Assembly (NCBI GenBank): GCA_965262595.1
Contig: OZ253548.1
Location: forward strand, 2,046,001 to 2,110,000
DNA length: 64,000 nt
From: CATQHB01 sp965262595
Lineage (GTDB): Bacteria; Chloroflexota; Dehalococcoidia; Lucifugimonadales; UBA3495
Reading direction: 5' to 3'
Below, piece by piece: positions 56,143 through 63,844 of the stretch; within the stretch, counting starts at the first letter, position 1; each line of letters begins with the position of its first letter. The notes under the pieces were generated by a model. That model ran no database searches. It was not told the DNA's origin and saw only the letters and a program-made list of their open reading frames with translations. The position numbers were made by a program, and so were the translations under genes.

Positions 56143-57420
56143 ATGATTATTAGCCGGGTTCAGGTCCTCAATTACGGTTGCCTGCACTACGTGGACGTTC
56201 CATTGGACCGGTTCCACGTTTTCATAGGCCCCAACGCCAGCGGCAAAAGCACATTGATGGACGCCATAAAGTTCGTCTCTGATGTGGTGCGGGACGGGGT
56301 GGACGCGGCTTGCCGGTCCCGCGCCTCCAATTTCGCCGACCTGGTCTGGGGCCGTCCCGAAAACCCCAAAGAGCAGCGGTTCGAAATTGCCCTGGAGTTC
56401 GGCTTGCCGGAAGAAGTGCGGGCCAAAATGCCGGAGCAGCGCCCGTTCAGCATATTCCGCTATGAAATGGCCGTCGCCGCAAATGTCGAGACCGGGAGAA
56501 TCGGCTTGGCCGAGGAAAAGGGATCGCTGCTACTCCAATCGACCCAAAAGACCCGGCAGTTGTCGATGTTTCCCGACCCAATCGCGCCATCCCAGACCAT
56601 ACTACAGACACCCGGCAGAGGCCGGCGTACCGTGTTCAGAATGGGCGAAGGCGGACGGAGCCGGTTCAGCGACGAAACGGTTGAAGTCACCGGCAGCGTC
56701 AACTGGAACCCGGGGCTGACACTGAGTTCGGACCGTTCCGCGATGTCCATTTTGCCCGACTACGACGACAAGTTCCCTGCCTCCACCCGCGTCCTGGTGT
56801 TCCTGCGCGACAAAGTCATCGGCTTGTCACTCAACAGCGAGCGGATGCGTCAGGCCAGTCCTCCCGGAATGGGAGTAGAGTTGCGCCCCGATGGTTCCAA
56901 CATCCCGTGGGTTGCCGACACTTTGTTAAAGCAGGACAAGGGGAAAGCCCAATGGTGGATGGGGCACATGGAATCCGCTTTGAAAGGGTTCGAATCGGTA
57001 CGGGTAATTGACCGTCCCGACGACCGGCACAAATACCTGATGCTGAAGTACCAGAACGGGCTGGAAGTGCCGTCATGGAAGGCGTCGGACGGGACGCTGC
57101 GGTTCATGGCGCTTACTATGTTGGCAAACCTGCCTCAGGCTACTGGCCTGTACCTGATTGAGGAGCCGGAAAACGGCATACACCCTGGCGCATTGCAGGA
57201 GTTGTTCAATTCCCTGTCATGCGTGTACGGGGCGCAGGTGTTACTGGCTACCCATTCGCCGGAGATTGTGGCCGTCTCGGACATCCGGCACTTGCGCATT
57301 TTCGGCAAAACCGACAATGGCGAGGTGGACATTACGCCAGGGACTACGCATCCGCATCTTCGCGATTGGCAATCCGAAACCGACCTGGGAACTTTTTTCG
57401 CATCGGGAATCCTCGCTTAA
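56143..57420 (+). CDS. AAA/ABC-type ATPase of a two-gene candidate defence module
   Basis: The 425-residue SMC/OLD-like ATPase has Walker A 'GPNASGKST' (29-37), a Q-loop-like region 'DAIKFVSDVVRDG', signature-like 'SDGTLRFMALTM', Walker B 'LYLIEEPENGIHPGALQ' and H-loop 'LLATHSPEIVAV'. This is the AAA_21/AAA_15 architecture used by OLD, AriA, RloA and related ATPases that sense or arm nuclease effectors. No TOPRIM domain follows in the same chain; instead the next gene starts at the same stop codon (TAATGA). Context and architecture suggest anti-phage defence (inference). The specific system is not identified. Confidence 0.84.
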   Translation: MIISRVQVLNYGCLHYVDVPLDRFHVFIGPNASGKSTLMDAIKFVSDVVRDGVDAACRSRASNFADLVWGRPENPKEQRFEIALEFGLPEEVRAKMPEQRPFSIFRYEMAVAANVETGRIGLAEEKGSLLLQSTQKTRQLSMFPDPIAPSQTILQTPGRGRRTVFRMGEGGRSRFSDETVEVTGSVNWNPGLTLSSDRSAMSILPDYDDKFPASTRVLVFLRDKVIGLSLNSERMRQASPPGMGVELRPDGSNIPWVADTLLKQDKGKAQWWMGHMESALKGFESVRVIDRPDDRHKYLMLKYQNGLEVPSWKASDGTLRFMALTMLANLPQATGLYLIEEPENGIHPGALQELFNSLSCVYGAQVLLATHSPEIVAVSDIRHLRIFGKTDNGEVDITPGTTHPHLRDWQSETDLGTFFASGILA

Positions 57421-58055
57421 TGACTTCGCCGGCTACCAGGGACCTATTTGTTCTGGCGGCTGACTCCCAGTTACAGCGGACCATCGCAACATTGCTGGAG
57501 CATCGCCGCCGAGCGTTAGAAATTGGCGATATTTCATTTGAAGTTCAGCGTCACCCCGGAAGAGACCCCGGTTGCAGAACTGACGCTGACTCATTCCTGC
57601 GTCGTATCCAGGACAACTACCGCAAGGCGATGGTGGTGTTCGACTTTGAAGGGTGCGGCGCCTCCAATACAACCGCCAGCGAGCTAGAGGGACAACTGGA
57701 GCAGCAAATCGAAAACGCCGGATGGGAATTAGACCGTGTTGCCGTCATCGTCATCGAGCCGGAGTTGGAAGCGTGGTTATTCGGGGGCACATTCAGCCAC
57801 CTTGAGCAAGCCATCGGTTGGTCCCACCCCCAGCCAATACAGCATTGGCTGGTATCCGGAGACCATCTGTCCAGCGAGTTAGTCAAACCCGCAGACCCAA
57901 AAGCAACGATGGAAGCTTTATTGTTTCAGGCCGGAAGACCTCGGTCCTCGAAACTGTACGCTGATATGGCGAAAATAATGAGCCTGGCCAGATGCCGTGA
58001 CAGAGCATTTCAAAAGTTTCGCGCCACCTTGCAACACTGGTTTCCCGTTGGTTAG
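57420..58055 (+). CDS. TOPRIM/DUF4276-like partner of the ATPase
   Basis: The 211-residue protein begins in TAATGA overlap with the ATPase gene. 'RDLFVLAADSQLQRTIATLL' is followed by 'KAMVVFDFEGCGASNTTASE' (acidic D-F-E-G segment) and 'VAVIVIEPELEAWLFGGTFS'. The spacing of Asp/Glu residues and the 'IEPELEAW' motif recall the TOPRIM-like RloB/DUF4276 and similar partners of ABC ATPases (AbiL, PARIS AriB, MADS MAD4-type). The C-terminus has 'PRSSKLYADMAKIMSLARCR'. It is likely the effector or regulator of the module. The homology call is from pattern memory, and direct family membership is uncertain. Confidence 0.68.
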   Translation: MTSPATRDLFVLAADSQLQRTIATLLEHRRRALEIGDISFEVQRHPGRDPGCRTDADSFLRRIQDNYRKAMVVFDFEGCGASNTTASELEGQLEQQIENAGWELDRVAVIVIEPELEAWLFGGTFSHLEQAIGWSHPQPIQHWLVSGDHLSSELVKPADPKATMEALLFQAGRPRSSKLYADMAKIMSLARCRDRAFQKFRATLQHWFPVG

Positions 58056-58063
58056 AACAATTC

Positions 58064-58088
58064 GAGCGGCGCTCCGGTAGCGCCGCTC
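58064..58088. terminator. 10-bp hairpin between convergent genes
   Basis: GAGCGGCGCT (58064-58073) and AGCGCCGCTC (58079-58088) form a perfect stem with a 5-nt loop. It lies between the convergent ATPase-partner and CoA-transferase genes. T-tracts are only two bases long on the plus strand, so it is probably a bidirectional terminator of modest strength. Confidence 0.6.
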
Positions 58089-58113
58089 TTCAAGAACTGC
58101 CCTGTTACTCCCC

Positions 58114-58791
58114 CTAATCCCGGAACCGAAACTCCCGCAGGTCGTTGGGGATGATTAGCGTGGCCTCGGTCAATTCCTGGATTTCCTCGGGAGACCAGCC
58201 GGGGGCGTGTTCCCGCAGCTCGAAGCCCTGGGGAGTTACGCTGAACAGACCCAGGTCGGTGGCGACCAGGGTTACCACGCCCGGCGCGGTAATCGGCAGG
58301 GTGCAGCGCTTCAGCATCCGGGGCTCGCCCTCCCGGGTGCAATGCTCCATCGCGATGAACACCCGTTTGGCGCAGGCGGCCAGGTCCATGGCGCCGCCGA
58401 TGCCGCCGCCCTTGCGAGCCGGAATGCGCCAGTTGGCGAAGTCGCCGTTTTCCGCCACTTCATAGGCTCCCATAACCGTTACATCCACCATCCCCTTGCG
58501 TATCAGGGCAAAGGAATCGGCGTGGTGGACAATCGCCATGCCGGGCACGGCGGTAACGTTCTGCCCCCCGGCGTTGACCAGGTGACGGTCCTCCTCGCCG
58601 GCCGGGGCCAGGGGGCCATAGCCGATGACGCCGTTCTCCGAGTGGAAGACCAGGTCCTTTCTGGGGTCAACGTAGTTGGAGCAGAGGGTGGGCATACCCA
58701 CGCCCAGGTTCACAATCCATTCGTCCTGAAACTCCATTGCCAGCCGGTCGCACATCGCCTGGCGTTGCAGTCTCGGTTTCTGTTCGGCCAT
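58114..58791 (-). CDS. 3-oxoacid CoA-transferase family, subunit B
   Basis: The 225-residue protein has 'MCDRLAMEFQDEWIVNLGVG', 'MPTLCSNYV', 'FHSENGVIGYGPL' (the SENG motif with the catalytic Glu that forms the glutamyl-CoA thioester), 'DVTVMGAYEVAENGDFANWR' and 'GGIGGAMDLAACAKRVFIAM'. It pairs with subunit A, encoded 40 bp upstream on the same strand, to move CoA between acyl groups such as succinyl and 3-oxoacyl (SCOT/AtoDA type). GAGGAGG precedes the ATG at 7 nt. The acyl specificity is unknown. Confidence 0.93.
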   Translation of the reverse strand: MAEQKPRLQRQAMCDRLAMEFQDEWIVNLGVGMPTLCSNYVDPRKDLVFHSENGVIGYGPLAPAGEEDRHLVNAGGQNVTAVPGMAIVHHADSFALIRKGMVDVTVMGAYEVAENGDFANWRIPARKGGGIGGAMDLAACAKRVFIAMEHCTREGEPRMLKRCTLPITAPGVVTLVATDLGLFSVTPQGFELREHAPGWSPEEIQELTEATLIIPNDLREFRFRD

Positions 58792-58831
58792 CTATATTCC
58801 TCCTCTAGGGGAAGTTGGAACGGGGATTTAA

Positions 58832-59530
58832 TCAGTCCCAAATATCGTCCGGCGACATTTTGACCAATCGGTCAACGTACACGCCGGGGACGTGAACCTT
58901 GTCCGGGTCCAGCTCGCCGGCGGGGACGATGGCGTCCTCCACCTCCACGACGGTTATCCGGGCCGCCATTGCCATTATCGGGTTGAAGTTGCGCCCGGCC
59001 AGGCGGAACTGGAGGTTGCCAAAGGTATCGGCGCGCCAGGCACGGATCAAGGCATAGTCGGCATGGAGCGGATATTCCAGCACGTAGGTACGGCCGTTAA
59101 TCTCCCGATGCTCCTTGCCTTCGGCCAGTTCGGTGCCCACGCTGGCCGGGGTATAAAAGGCCCCGATACCGGAAGCGGCGGCGCGGATACGCTCGGCCAT
59201 GGTACCCTGAGGCACCAGCTCGGCATCAATTTCGCCGTCGTTATACATCTGCACAAAGGGGGTAATCTGAGAGGGATGGGTTGGCGCGGTGAAGGCGGCA
59301 TACATTTTCTTCACCTGCCCGGCGGCAATCAGGGTACCCACGTCCAGCTTACCGCCCATGGCGCCGGCGCCGTTGGAGATACCGGTCAACTCCTTGGCCC
59401 CTTGCCGGTTCAGGGCCGCCAGCAGGTTGCGGGGAATGCCCACTCCGCCGAATCCGGGGGCCATGAAGACGGAACCGTCGGAAACGTCGGCCACCGCCTC
59501 ATCAAAGGTTTGGTATATCTTGTTCTTCAT
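58832..59530 (-). CDS. 3-oxoacid CoA-transferase family, subunit A
   Basis: ATG at 59530 (GAGGAG 8 nt upstream) gives 232 residues. Features: 'SDGSVFMAPGFGGVGIPRNL', 'ELTGISNGAGAMGGKLDVGT', 'LVPQGTMAERIRAAASGIGA', 'FYTPASVGTELAEGKEHREI' and 'YALIRAWRADTFGNLQFRLA'. These are the glycine-rich and GAFYTP-type signatures of subunit A. The longer frame upstream to 59737 translates a palindromic repeat and is rejected. Together with the downstream subunit B it forms an alpha2beta2 transferase. Confidence 0.92.
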   Translation of the reverse strand: MKNKIYQTFDEAVADVSDGSVFMAPGFGGVGIPRNLLAALNRQGAKELTGISNGAGAMGGKLDVGTLIAAGQVKKMYAAFTAPTHPSQITPFVQMYNDGEIDAELVPQGTMAERIRAAASGIGAFYTPASVGTELAEGKEHREINGRTYVLEYPLHADYALIRAWRADTFGNLQFRLAGRNFNPIMAMAARITVVEVEDAIVPAGELDPDKVHVPGVYVDRLVKMSPDDIWD

Positions 59531-59965
59531 CTGGGCAGCTCCTCGAGGACAATCTGTCCTACATACTACCGCAGACTGCACCCGGTTGCCAGACCTGAAA
59601 GGCAAATCGGCCGGGTTGTCGCATTCGAGTGAAAGATTACAGTTCGTCGTTCCTGCGAAGGCAGGAATCTGAAGGCTTTGGCGACAGAGGTTCCTGCCTT
59701 CGCAGGAACGACGTATTAACCCTTTACCTACGTGCAATAGCCCGGGGGAAATCGGCGACTTTTCTTACATTCACCAGCCCCCTTGGCTTGATATAGGGAA
59801 ACCCTAACTCCCCCTTACCACGGGGAGAGGGAACCGGGTATGCGGGGTGGTGGAGCGGGACAAGGGCGCCCCACTCCTTGACAACCCGGGCGATTAGCAA
59901 AACAATCCAAAGGGTAGTAGAATAGGGCCATTATCTGGAAGCCAACATTGTAAGGGAGGGGAAGC
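59531..59965. other. divergent intergenic region with long hairpin
   Basis: It holds the perfect 23-bp inverted repeat 59646-59713. No ORF is believed. AAGGGAGGGG marks the ribosome-binding site of the BNR gene at the right end. Confidence 0.55.
59646..59713. repeat. 23-bp perfect inverted repeat, MITE-interior-like
   Basis: Left arm 59646-59668 (core CGTTCCTGCGAAGGCAGG) and right arm 59691-59713 are exact reverse complements around a 22-nt spacer. The arm sequence matches the internal palindrome of the MITE family, but the GGGAACC terminal repeats are absent. It may be an internal deletion product or an independent relative. Confidence 0.85.
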
Positions 59966-61045
59966 ATGACAACCGAACAGCACCGGACCCACCTATACGT
60001 AGGCATCGCCGGCGAAGGGCCGCTGATCGCAGGCATCGGAGAGCCGCGCCCCATGGGCGGCGGCGGTCTGTACCGGCAGGCCGCCGGCGATGACGACTGG
60101 CAGAGTATTACCCAGGGCCTGCCCGCTGAACCTCAGGTAAGGGCCCTGCTGGTACATCCGCAAAACCCGGCGGTCATCTACGCCGGCACCCAGGCCGGCG
60201 TGTTCCGCACCGACGACCGGGGGGAGCATTGGGAGGCTACCGACTCACCCCAAGGTGATGTGTGGTCATTGGCGGCCCATCCGCAGAACCCGGATATAAT
60301 GTACGCCGGCTACGACCAAAGCGTCATCGCCCGCTCCGAGGACGGCGGGGCCACCTGGAAGAAGGGCAACACCAAAAACATTAATTTCCCCCACATCACC
60401 ATGAACCCCTACCCCATCTGCAAGCGGGTCATCGGCCTGGCCCTGGACGCCCATAACCCCCAGGACGTTTACGGGGCGATTGAAGTGGGCGGACTGGTTG
60501 CCAGCCGAGACGGCGGCGACAACTGGGAATCGGTCACCGACGGCCACTACACCCGTACCGGGCCGGTGGATTTGCACGGGGTGCAGGTCAACCCCGCCGC
60601 GCCGGGTCTGGTTTACATCATCACCCAATTGGCGATGTTCCGCAGCCGCAATCGGGGCAGCAACTGGGAGTTTGTCAACATTGACGAGATGTTCCCCGGC
60701 GGCAGCTACTGCCGGGATTTGGCGGTAGCTCCGGATGACCCGAGTACGATGTATCTGGCCGCCGGAGCCGGTGGCGGCAGCGCCCCTCCGGGCACCCAGG
60801 AGGCCGGGGTTCTGATCCGCAGCCGGGACGCCGGGGAGACCTGGGCGCAGGTTGACCTGGGCGAGGTAGCCCCCAGCCGGATGTTCCAGATTGCCATTGA
60901 CCCGAAGGCTCCGGCCAATGTCAATTGCACCGACCGGGACGGGCTGGTCTTCCGCAGTAAGGACGGCGGCAATAACTGGAGCAAGAGCCAGGTGCCCGGC
61001 GAAATGTCCCGCGGACGGCACGTTTACCCGATGGTCTGCGGCTAG
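59966..61045 (+). CDS. BNR/sortilin-like beta-propeller protein
   Basis: The 359-residue protein has repeated Asp-box motifs: 'GVFRTDDRGEHWEAT', 'VIARSEDGGATWKKG', 'LVASRDGGDNWESV', 'RSRNRGSNWEF', 'LIRSRDAGETWAQ' and 'VFRSKDGGNNWSK'. This S/T-x-D-x-G-x-x-W pattern marks sialidase/Vps10-type propellers. Such proteins often bind or hydrolyse glycans, or are of unknown function. No signal peptide or catalytic set is recognised. An intact start follows AAGGGAGGGG. The next gene lies 97 bp downstream on the same strand. Confidence 0.86.
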   Translation: MTTEQHRTHLYVGIAGEGPLIAGIGEPRPMGGGGLYRQAAGDDDWQSITQGLPAEPQVRALLVHPQNPAVIYAGTQAGVFRTDDRGEHWEATDSPQGDVWSLAAHPQNPDIMYAGYDQSVIARSEDGGATWKKGNTKNINFPHITMNPYPICKRVIGLALDAHNPQDVYGAIEVGGLVASRDGGDNWESVTDGHYTRTGPVDLHGVQVNPAAPGLVYIITQLAMFRSRNRGSNWEFVNIDEMFPGGSYCRDLAVAPDDPSTMYLAAGAGGGSAPPGTQEAGVLIRSRDAGETWAQVDLGEVAPSRMFQIAIDPKAPANVNCTDRDGLVFRSKDGGNNWSKSQVPGEMSRGRHVYPMVCG

Positions 61046-61142
61046 CGGTTAATCACAGCAATCCGGGCGCACCGGCTCGGTCGGGCAGGTTCCAAATCGG
61101 CCCGGTGCGCCCGCATATACCAACGGTTCAGGGAGGTTTCCA

Positions 61143-61766
61143 TTGACATCCGCAGCCTTAGAGCGCGCTACCTTCCGGGTCGCTGAGCACGACCTGGAGT
61201 ATATGGCGCTGGATATAAACGATTTCCCCACGGAGCTTCAAGGATACCAACAGGTGCGGGTTGGCGTCCTGAGCAACGAGGATATGGCCGAGCACGGGTT
61301 CGCCGGCAGCACGGCGGCCCGGTTCCGTGAGGCCGGGCGGATAAACGGCTATATGCGGGAGTTCGGCCCCACGGCCGATATGAACGTCCACGACGGGTTC
61401 AATTTCGTCGGCTCTACCGTAACCCACCTGTTCGACAGCCCGGAGTCGGTTTCCGGCTGGATGCAGGACATTTTCCTCAAGGACTTTGAGAGCAACGTCG
61501 GGGAGAGCGTGGGAGAAGGGAATCAGCTAATTTCGGTCGAACGGCTGGAACCCACCGGCTTTTTTGGCGAGGCGGTGGCCCTCAAGGTACTGCAGGGCGG
61601 GCCGCAGGGAGTAGTATCCTCCACCGTCATCGACTTCCGCGTGGGGCGCATCCTGGGCGTGGCCTTTGTGGGCACCGTAGGCGACCACGACCGGCTGGAA
61701 ATGGCCGAACAACTGGCCCTGGCCCTGGAAAAGAAGATAGTGCAGGTGGTGTTGGGGTCGGGGTAG
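61143..61766 (+). CDS. hypothetical protein
   Basis: TTG at 61143, with GGGAGG 6 nt upstream, gives 207 residues. Visible parts: 'VAEHDLEYMALDINDFPTEL', 'GRINGYMREFGPTADMNVHD' and 'GFNFVGSTVTHLFDSPESVS', then 'VDFRVGRILGVAFVGTVGDH' (approximate) and a helical C-terminus 'LEMAEQLALALEKKIVQVVL'. It is soluble, with no signal peptide. It may fold as a lipoprotein-like PsbP/LpqN-type sensor domain, but I do not recognise a family. It could be co-transcribed with the upstream BNR gene. Confidence 0.7.
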   Translation: MTSAALERATFRVAEHDLEYMALDINDFPTELQGYQQVRVGVLSNEDMAEHGFAGSTAARFREAGRINGYMREFGPTADMNVHDGFNFVGSTVTHLFDSPESVSGWMQDIFLKDFESNVGESVGEGNQLISVERLEPTGFFGEAVALKVLQGGPQGVVSSTVIDFRVGRILGVAFVGTVGDHDRLEMAEQLALALEKKIVQVVLGSG

Positions 61767-61776
61767 GGGGGAGTAT

Positions 61777-62163
61777 TTACCAGCGGTACGGTTCCCAAGT
61801 CCGTTCCCGGCGATTCCATTCCCACATTCGGTTACGCATTTCCGGCGCTTGGCCCACGTAATCGTGAATCAGGGCGGCCCATTCCTCTACCGGAATTCGC
61901 CCCCACGTTGTCAAGATTCCCGCGTGTTTCCGGGCCATCAGGCCCCAGTCATTAAGGGCAAGCCAAAGGCGGTGTAAGTCCTCAAAGTCCTCCCGGTTCA
62001 ACGTAACCAGAATCCGGGAAGATTGGGCCGCGAACGATAGCTGTTCCGTATCCGGTGAGCCTTCCTTGCCAACATCATAGGTGTGGATAGCGTCGTGGCC
62101 GTACTGGATGAACAAATTCCGCAAAATCGGGTCTAACTGCTCATCGACGTACAACCGGGCCAT
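61777..62163 (-). CDS. DUF5615 PIN-like toxin-family protein
   Basis: The 128-residue protein begins 'MARLYVDEQLDPILRNLFIQ', followed by 'YGHDAIHTYDVGKEGSPDTE' and 'SSRILVTLNREDFEDLHRLW'. This is the DUF5615 pattern, with Asp at the first beta strand and the 'T.d.DF' motif of PIN-like proteins. DUF5615 genes are regularly found next to DUF433 genes and are considered toxin-antitoxin pairs. The start overlaps the stop of the upstream DUF433-like gene (TAATG). RNase activity is inferred only. Confidence 0.82.
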   Translation of the reverse strand: MARLYVDEQLDPILRNLFIQYGHDAIHTYDVGKEGSPDTEQLSFAAQSSRILVTLNREDFEDLHRLWLALNDWGLMARKHAGILTTWGRIPVEEWAALIHDYVGQAPEMRNRMWEWNRRERTWEPYRW

Positions 62164-62432
62164 TAGTCCTGCTCCATGGAACGCAAGCGCCGGTCAATGA
62201 CTTCCGGGAACTCCGCATAGTAAGCGAGGGCTGCCTCTAAGTCGTCATAGGTCAGCCACTCGCTATACCCGCCAAGGGCCTTCTTCTTGTCTCCTTTGTA
62301 CAGTTGGAAATTTCCTACCAGCACCCAGACCGGCAATCCTTTCTTTCGCAGATGGGGCCCGTCGCGGTACATAACGTCTTCTAAATACTCTTGCCACCAC
62401 CTATCCTCAAAGTACAAAGCCATTTCAGACAT
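62163..62432 (-). CDS. DUF433-like antitoxin
   Basis: The 89-residue protein contains 'GPHLRKKGLPVWVLVGNFQL' and 'SEWLTYDDLEAALAYYAEFP', corresponding to the DUF433 'G.pvwvlv..l......eyp.Lt.edl.aaL.Y' pattern. DUF433 proteins have an HTH-like fold and usually pair with DUF5615. ATG at 62432 has GGAGG immediately adjacent. ATG at 62423 would give better spacing (10 nt) and lose only three residues. It overlaps the toxin start by one base. Confidence 0.75.
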   Translation of the reverse strand: MSEMALYFEDRWWQEYLEDVMYRDGPHLRKKGLPVWVLVGNFQLYKGDKKKALGGYSEWLTYDDLEAALAYYAEFPEVIDRRLRSMEQD

Positions 62433-62565
62433 ACCTCCGGGCCGCGCTGGGTATTGCCCCCTTGCCGTGCCATTCTAGCATACTGTCAGAGCAGCGTTGA
62501 CTTGGGAAGTGGAGAGATGGTAGGTTAGGGTTGCTTTTTGGAGCGGAGCGAGAGAGGTTCAACTA

Positions 62566-62961
62566 ATGGTTAATCAATATCAGGAATGGCATCCAATATT
62601 ACCTTACCCTTCACGGACATCGGTGGCGGAACTCTTTGTTGCAATGATAGAGCGGAGTTCCGGCGTAGTAGCCCCTAGGAATTGGGAAGAAGGCAAACCC
62701 TATTTCCTTAGGGCGGATGTTGAAGCGATCTGCGAAGAATTTCGCTATGAAATCAATGCAGCATTTACGGACGCTCAATCGGCCATAGGTTTGTCCAACG
62801 ATCAGGCAAGTTTGGGACGCCAGATAGCGGAAGACGCTATAGCTCGTGCGGATAGTAAACCTGAGAGCCAACACACGCTGAACACTATCCGCATAGTTGC
62901 TATCGAGCATTACAGGGAGCGGCGACGCAAGAACGGAGGACAGTTCGATGATGCTGGATAA
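62566..62961 (+). CDS. hypothetical protein of the restriction-modification operon
   Basis: The 131-residue protein has 'SRTSVAELFVAMIERSSGVV' and 'YFLRADVEAICEEFRYEINA', then 'TDAQSAIGLSNDQASLGRQI' and a basic C-terminus 'IVAIEHYRERRRKNGGQF'. It is mostly helical and not recognised. It overlaps the methyltransferase start by 14 bp, so it belongs to the same operon and could be a controller or accessory subunit. The upstream sequence is GAGAGAGG 10-12 nt before the ATG. Confidence 0.65.
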   Translation: MVNQYQEWHPILPYPSRTSVAELFVAMIERSSGVVAPRNWEEGKPYFLRADVEAICEEFRYEINAAFTDAQSAIGLSNDQASLGRQIAEDAIARADSKPESQHTLNTIRIVAIEHYRERRRKNGGQFDDAG

Positions 62962-63835
62962 TCCAGAACTGGCTTGGCAGTCGGCAGATGGGCAGTCCGC
63001 CCTGTATTGCGGCGATGCCTTTGACCTGATGGCCGCTATCCCCGATAACAGCGTGGACTGTATATGGACCGACCCGCCCTACCTGCTGTCCAACGACGGC
63101 GTGACCTGTATTGCCGGCAAGCGGGTGAGTGTCAACAAGGGTGAATGGGACCGCAGCGGTGGAATTGAGAATGACCACGATTTTAACCTATCTTGGTTAC
63201 GAGAATGTCACCGTATCCTAAAACCCGCCGGCACAATCTGGGTTACCGGAACCCTACACATCTACCTCAGCGTTGGCATGGCAATGATGCAGTTAGGATA
63301 CCGTATCTTGAACGACATCATTTGGGAAAAGACCAATCCGCCGCCCAACCTGGGCTGTCGCTGTTTTGCCCATTCCACTGAAACCCTTTTGTGGGCCACC
63401 AAAGCGCCCAAAGGCAGCAGGCACAAGTACACTTTCAACTACCAGGAAATGAAAGCGGAGAACGGCGGCAAGCAGATGAAAACCGTCTGGAAATTTCCTG
63501 CTGCCGGTCGCGATGAGAAAGTGCACGGGAAGCACCCAACACAAAAGCCAGTAGCTCTCATAGAACGCTGCCTGCGGGCGAGCACCAACCCTGGAGATTT
63601 GGTACTTGACCCTTTCATCGGCTCCGGTACCACCGGCGTAGCTGCGTTGAAGTGTGGAAGGCGGTTTGTGGGTATTGAGAGAGATAGGGCATACGCTGAT
63701 ATTGCCAACGCCCGGCTGGGAGTATCGGTATGCGCTAAAGGCCTTGATTATCCGCTTTCTGACAGTCTTGAATCAAACGTCCAATGGAGTTTGCTGGAAA
63801 AGTTTGGCGAATATCTCGTCCAAGCTGAACAGTGA
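62948..63835 (+). CDS. beta-class site-specific DNA methyltransferase (DpnA/MboII-like)
   Basis: ATG at 62948 follows GGAGGA at 7 nt and gives 295 residues. The catalytic motif 'IWTDPPYLLSNDGVTC' comes first and the AdoMet motif 'LVLDPFIGSGTTGVAALKCG' comes last, which is the beta arrangement of amino-methyltransferases. 'GKHPTQKPVALIERCLRAST' sits between them. DPPYxLSNDG recalls DpnA/M.MboII-type adenine-N6 enzymes. It would protect host DNA from the endonuclease that seems to follow. It overlaps the upstream hypothetical gene by 14 bp and precedes the partial ORF by 9 bp. Confidence 0.9.
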   Translation: MMLDNPELAWQSADGQSALYCGDAFDLMAAIPDNSVDCIWTDPPYLLSNDGVTCIAGKRVSVNKGEWDRSGGIENDHDFNLSWLRECHRILKPAGTIWVTGTLHIYLSVGMAMMQLGYRILNDIIWEKTNPPPNLGCRCFAHSTETLLWATKAPKGSRHKYTFNYQEMKAENGGKQMKTVWKFPAAGRDEKVHGKHPTQKPVALIERCLRASTNPGDLVLDPFIGSGTTGVAALKCGRRFVGIERDRAYADIANARLGVSVCAKGLDYPLSDSLESNVQWSLLEKFGEYLVQAEQ

Positions 63836-63844
63836 AATATTGTT

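Noticed and set aside
58832..59737. N-terminal extension of CoA-transferase subunit A to 59737
   Set aside because: The extra 69 residues translate the 59646-59713 hairpin repeat. ATG at 59530 has the ribosome-binding site and matches the family start.
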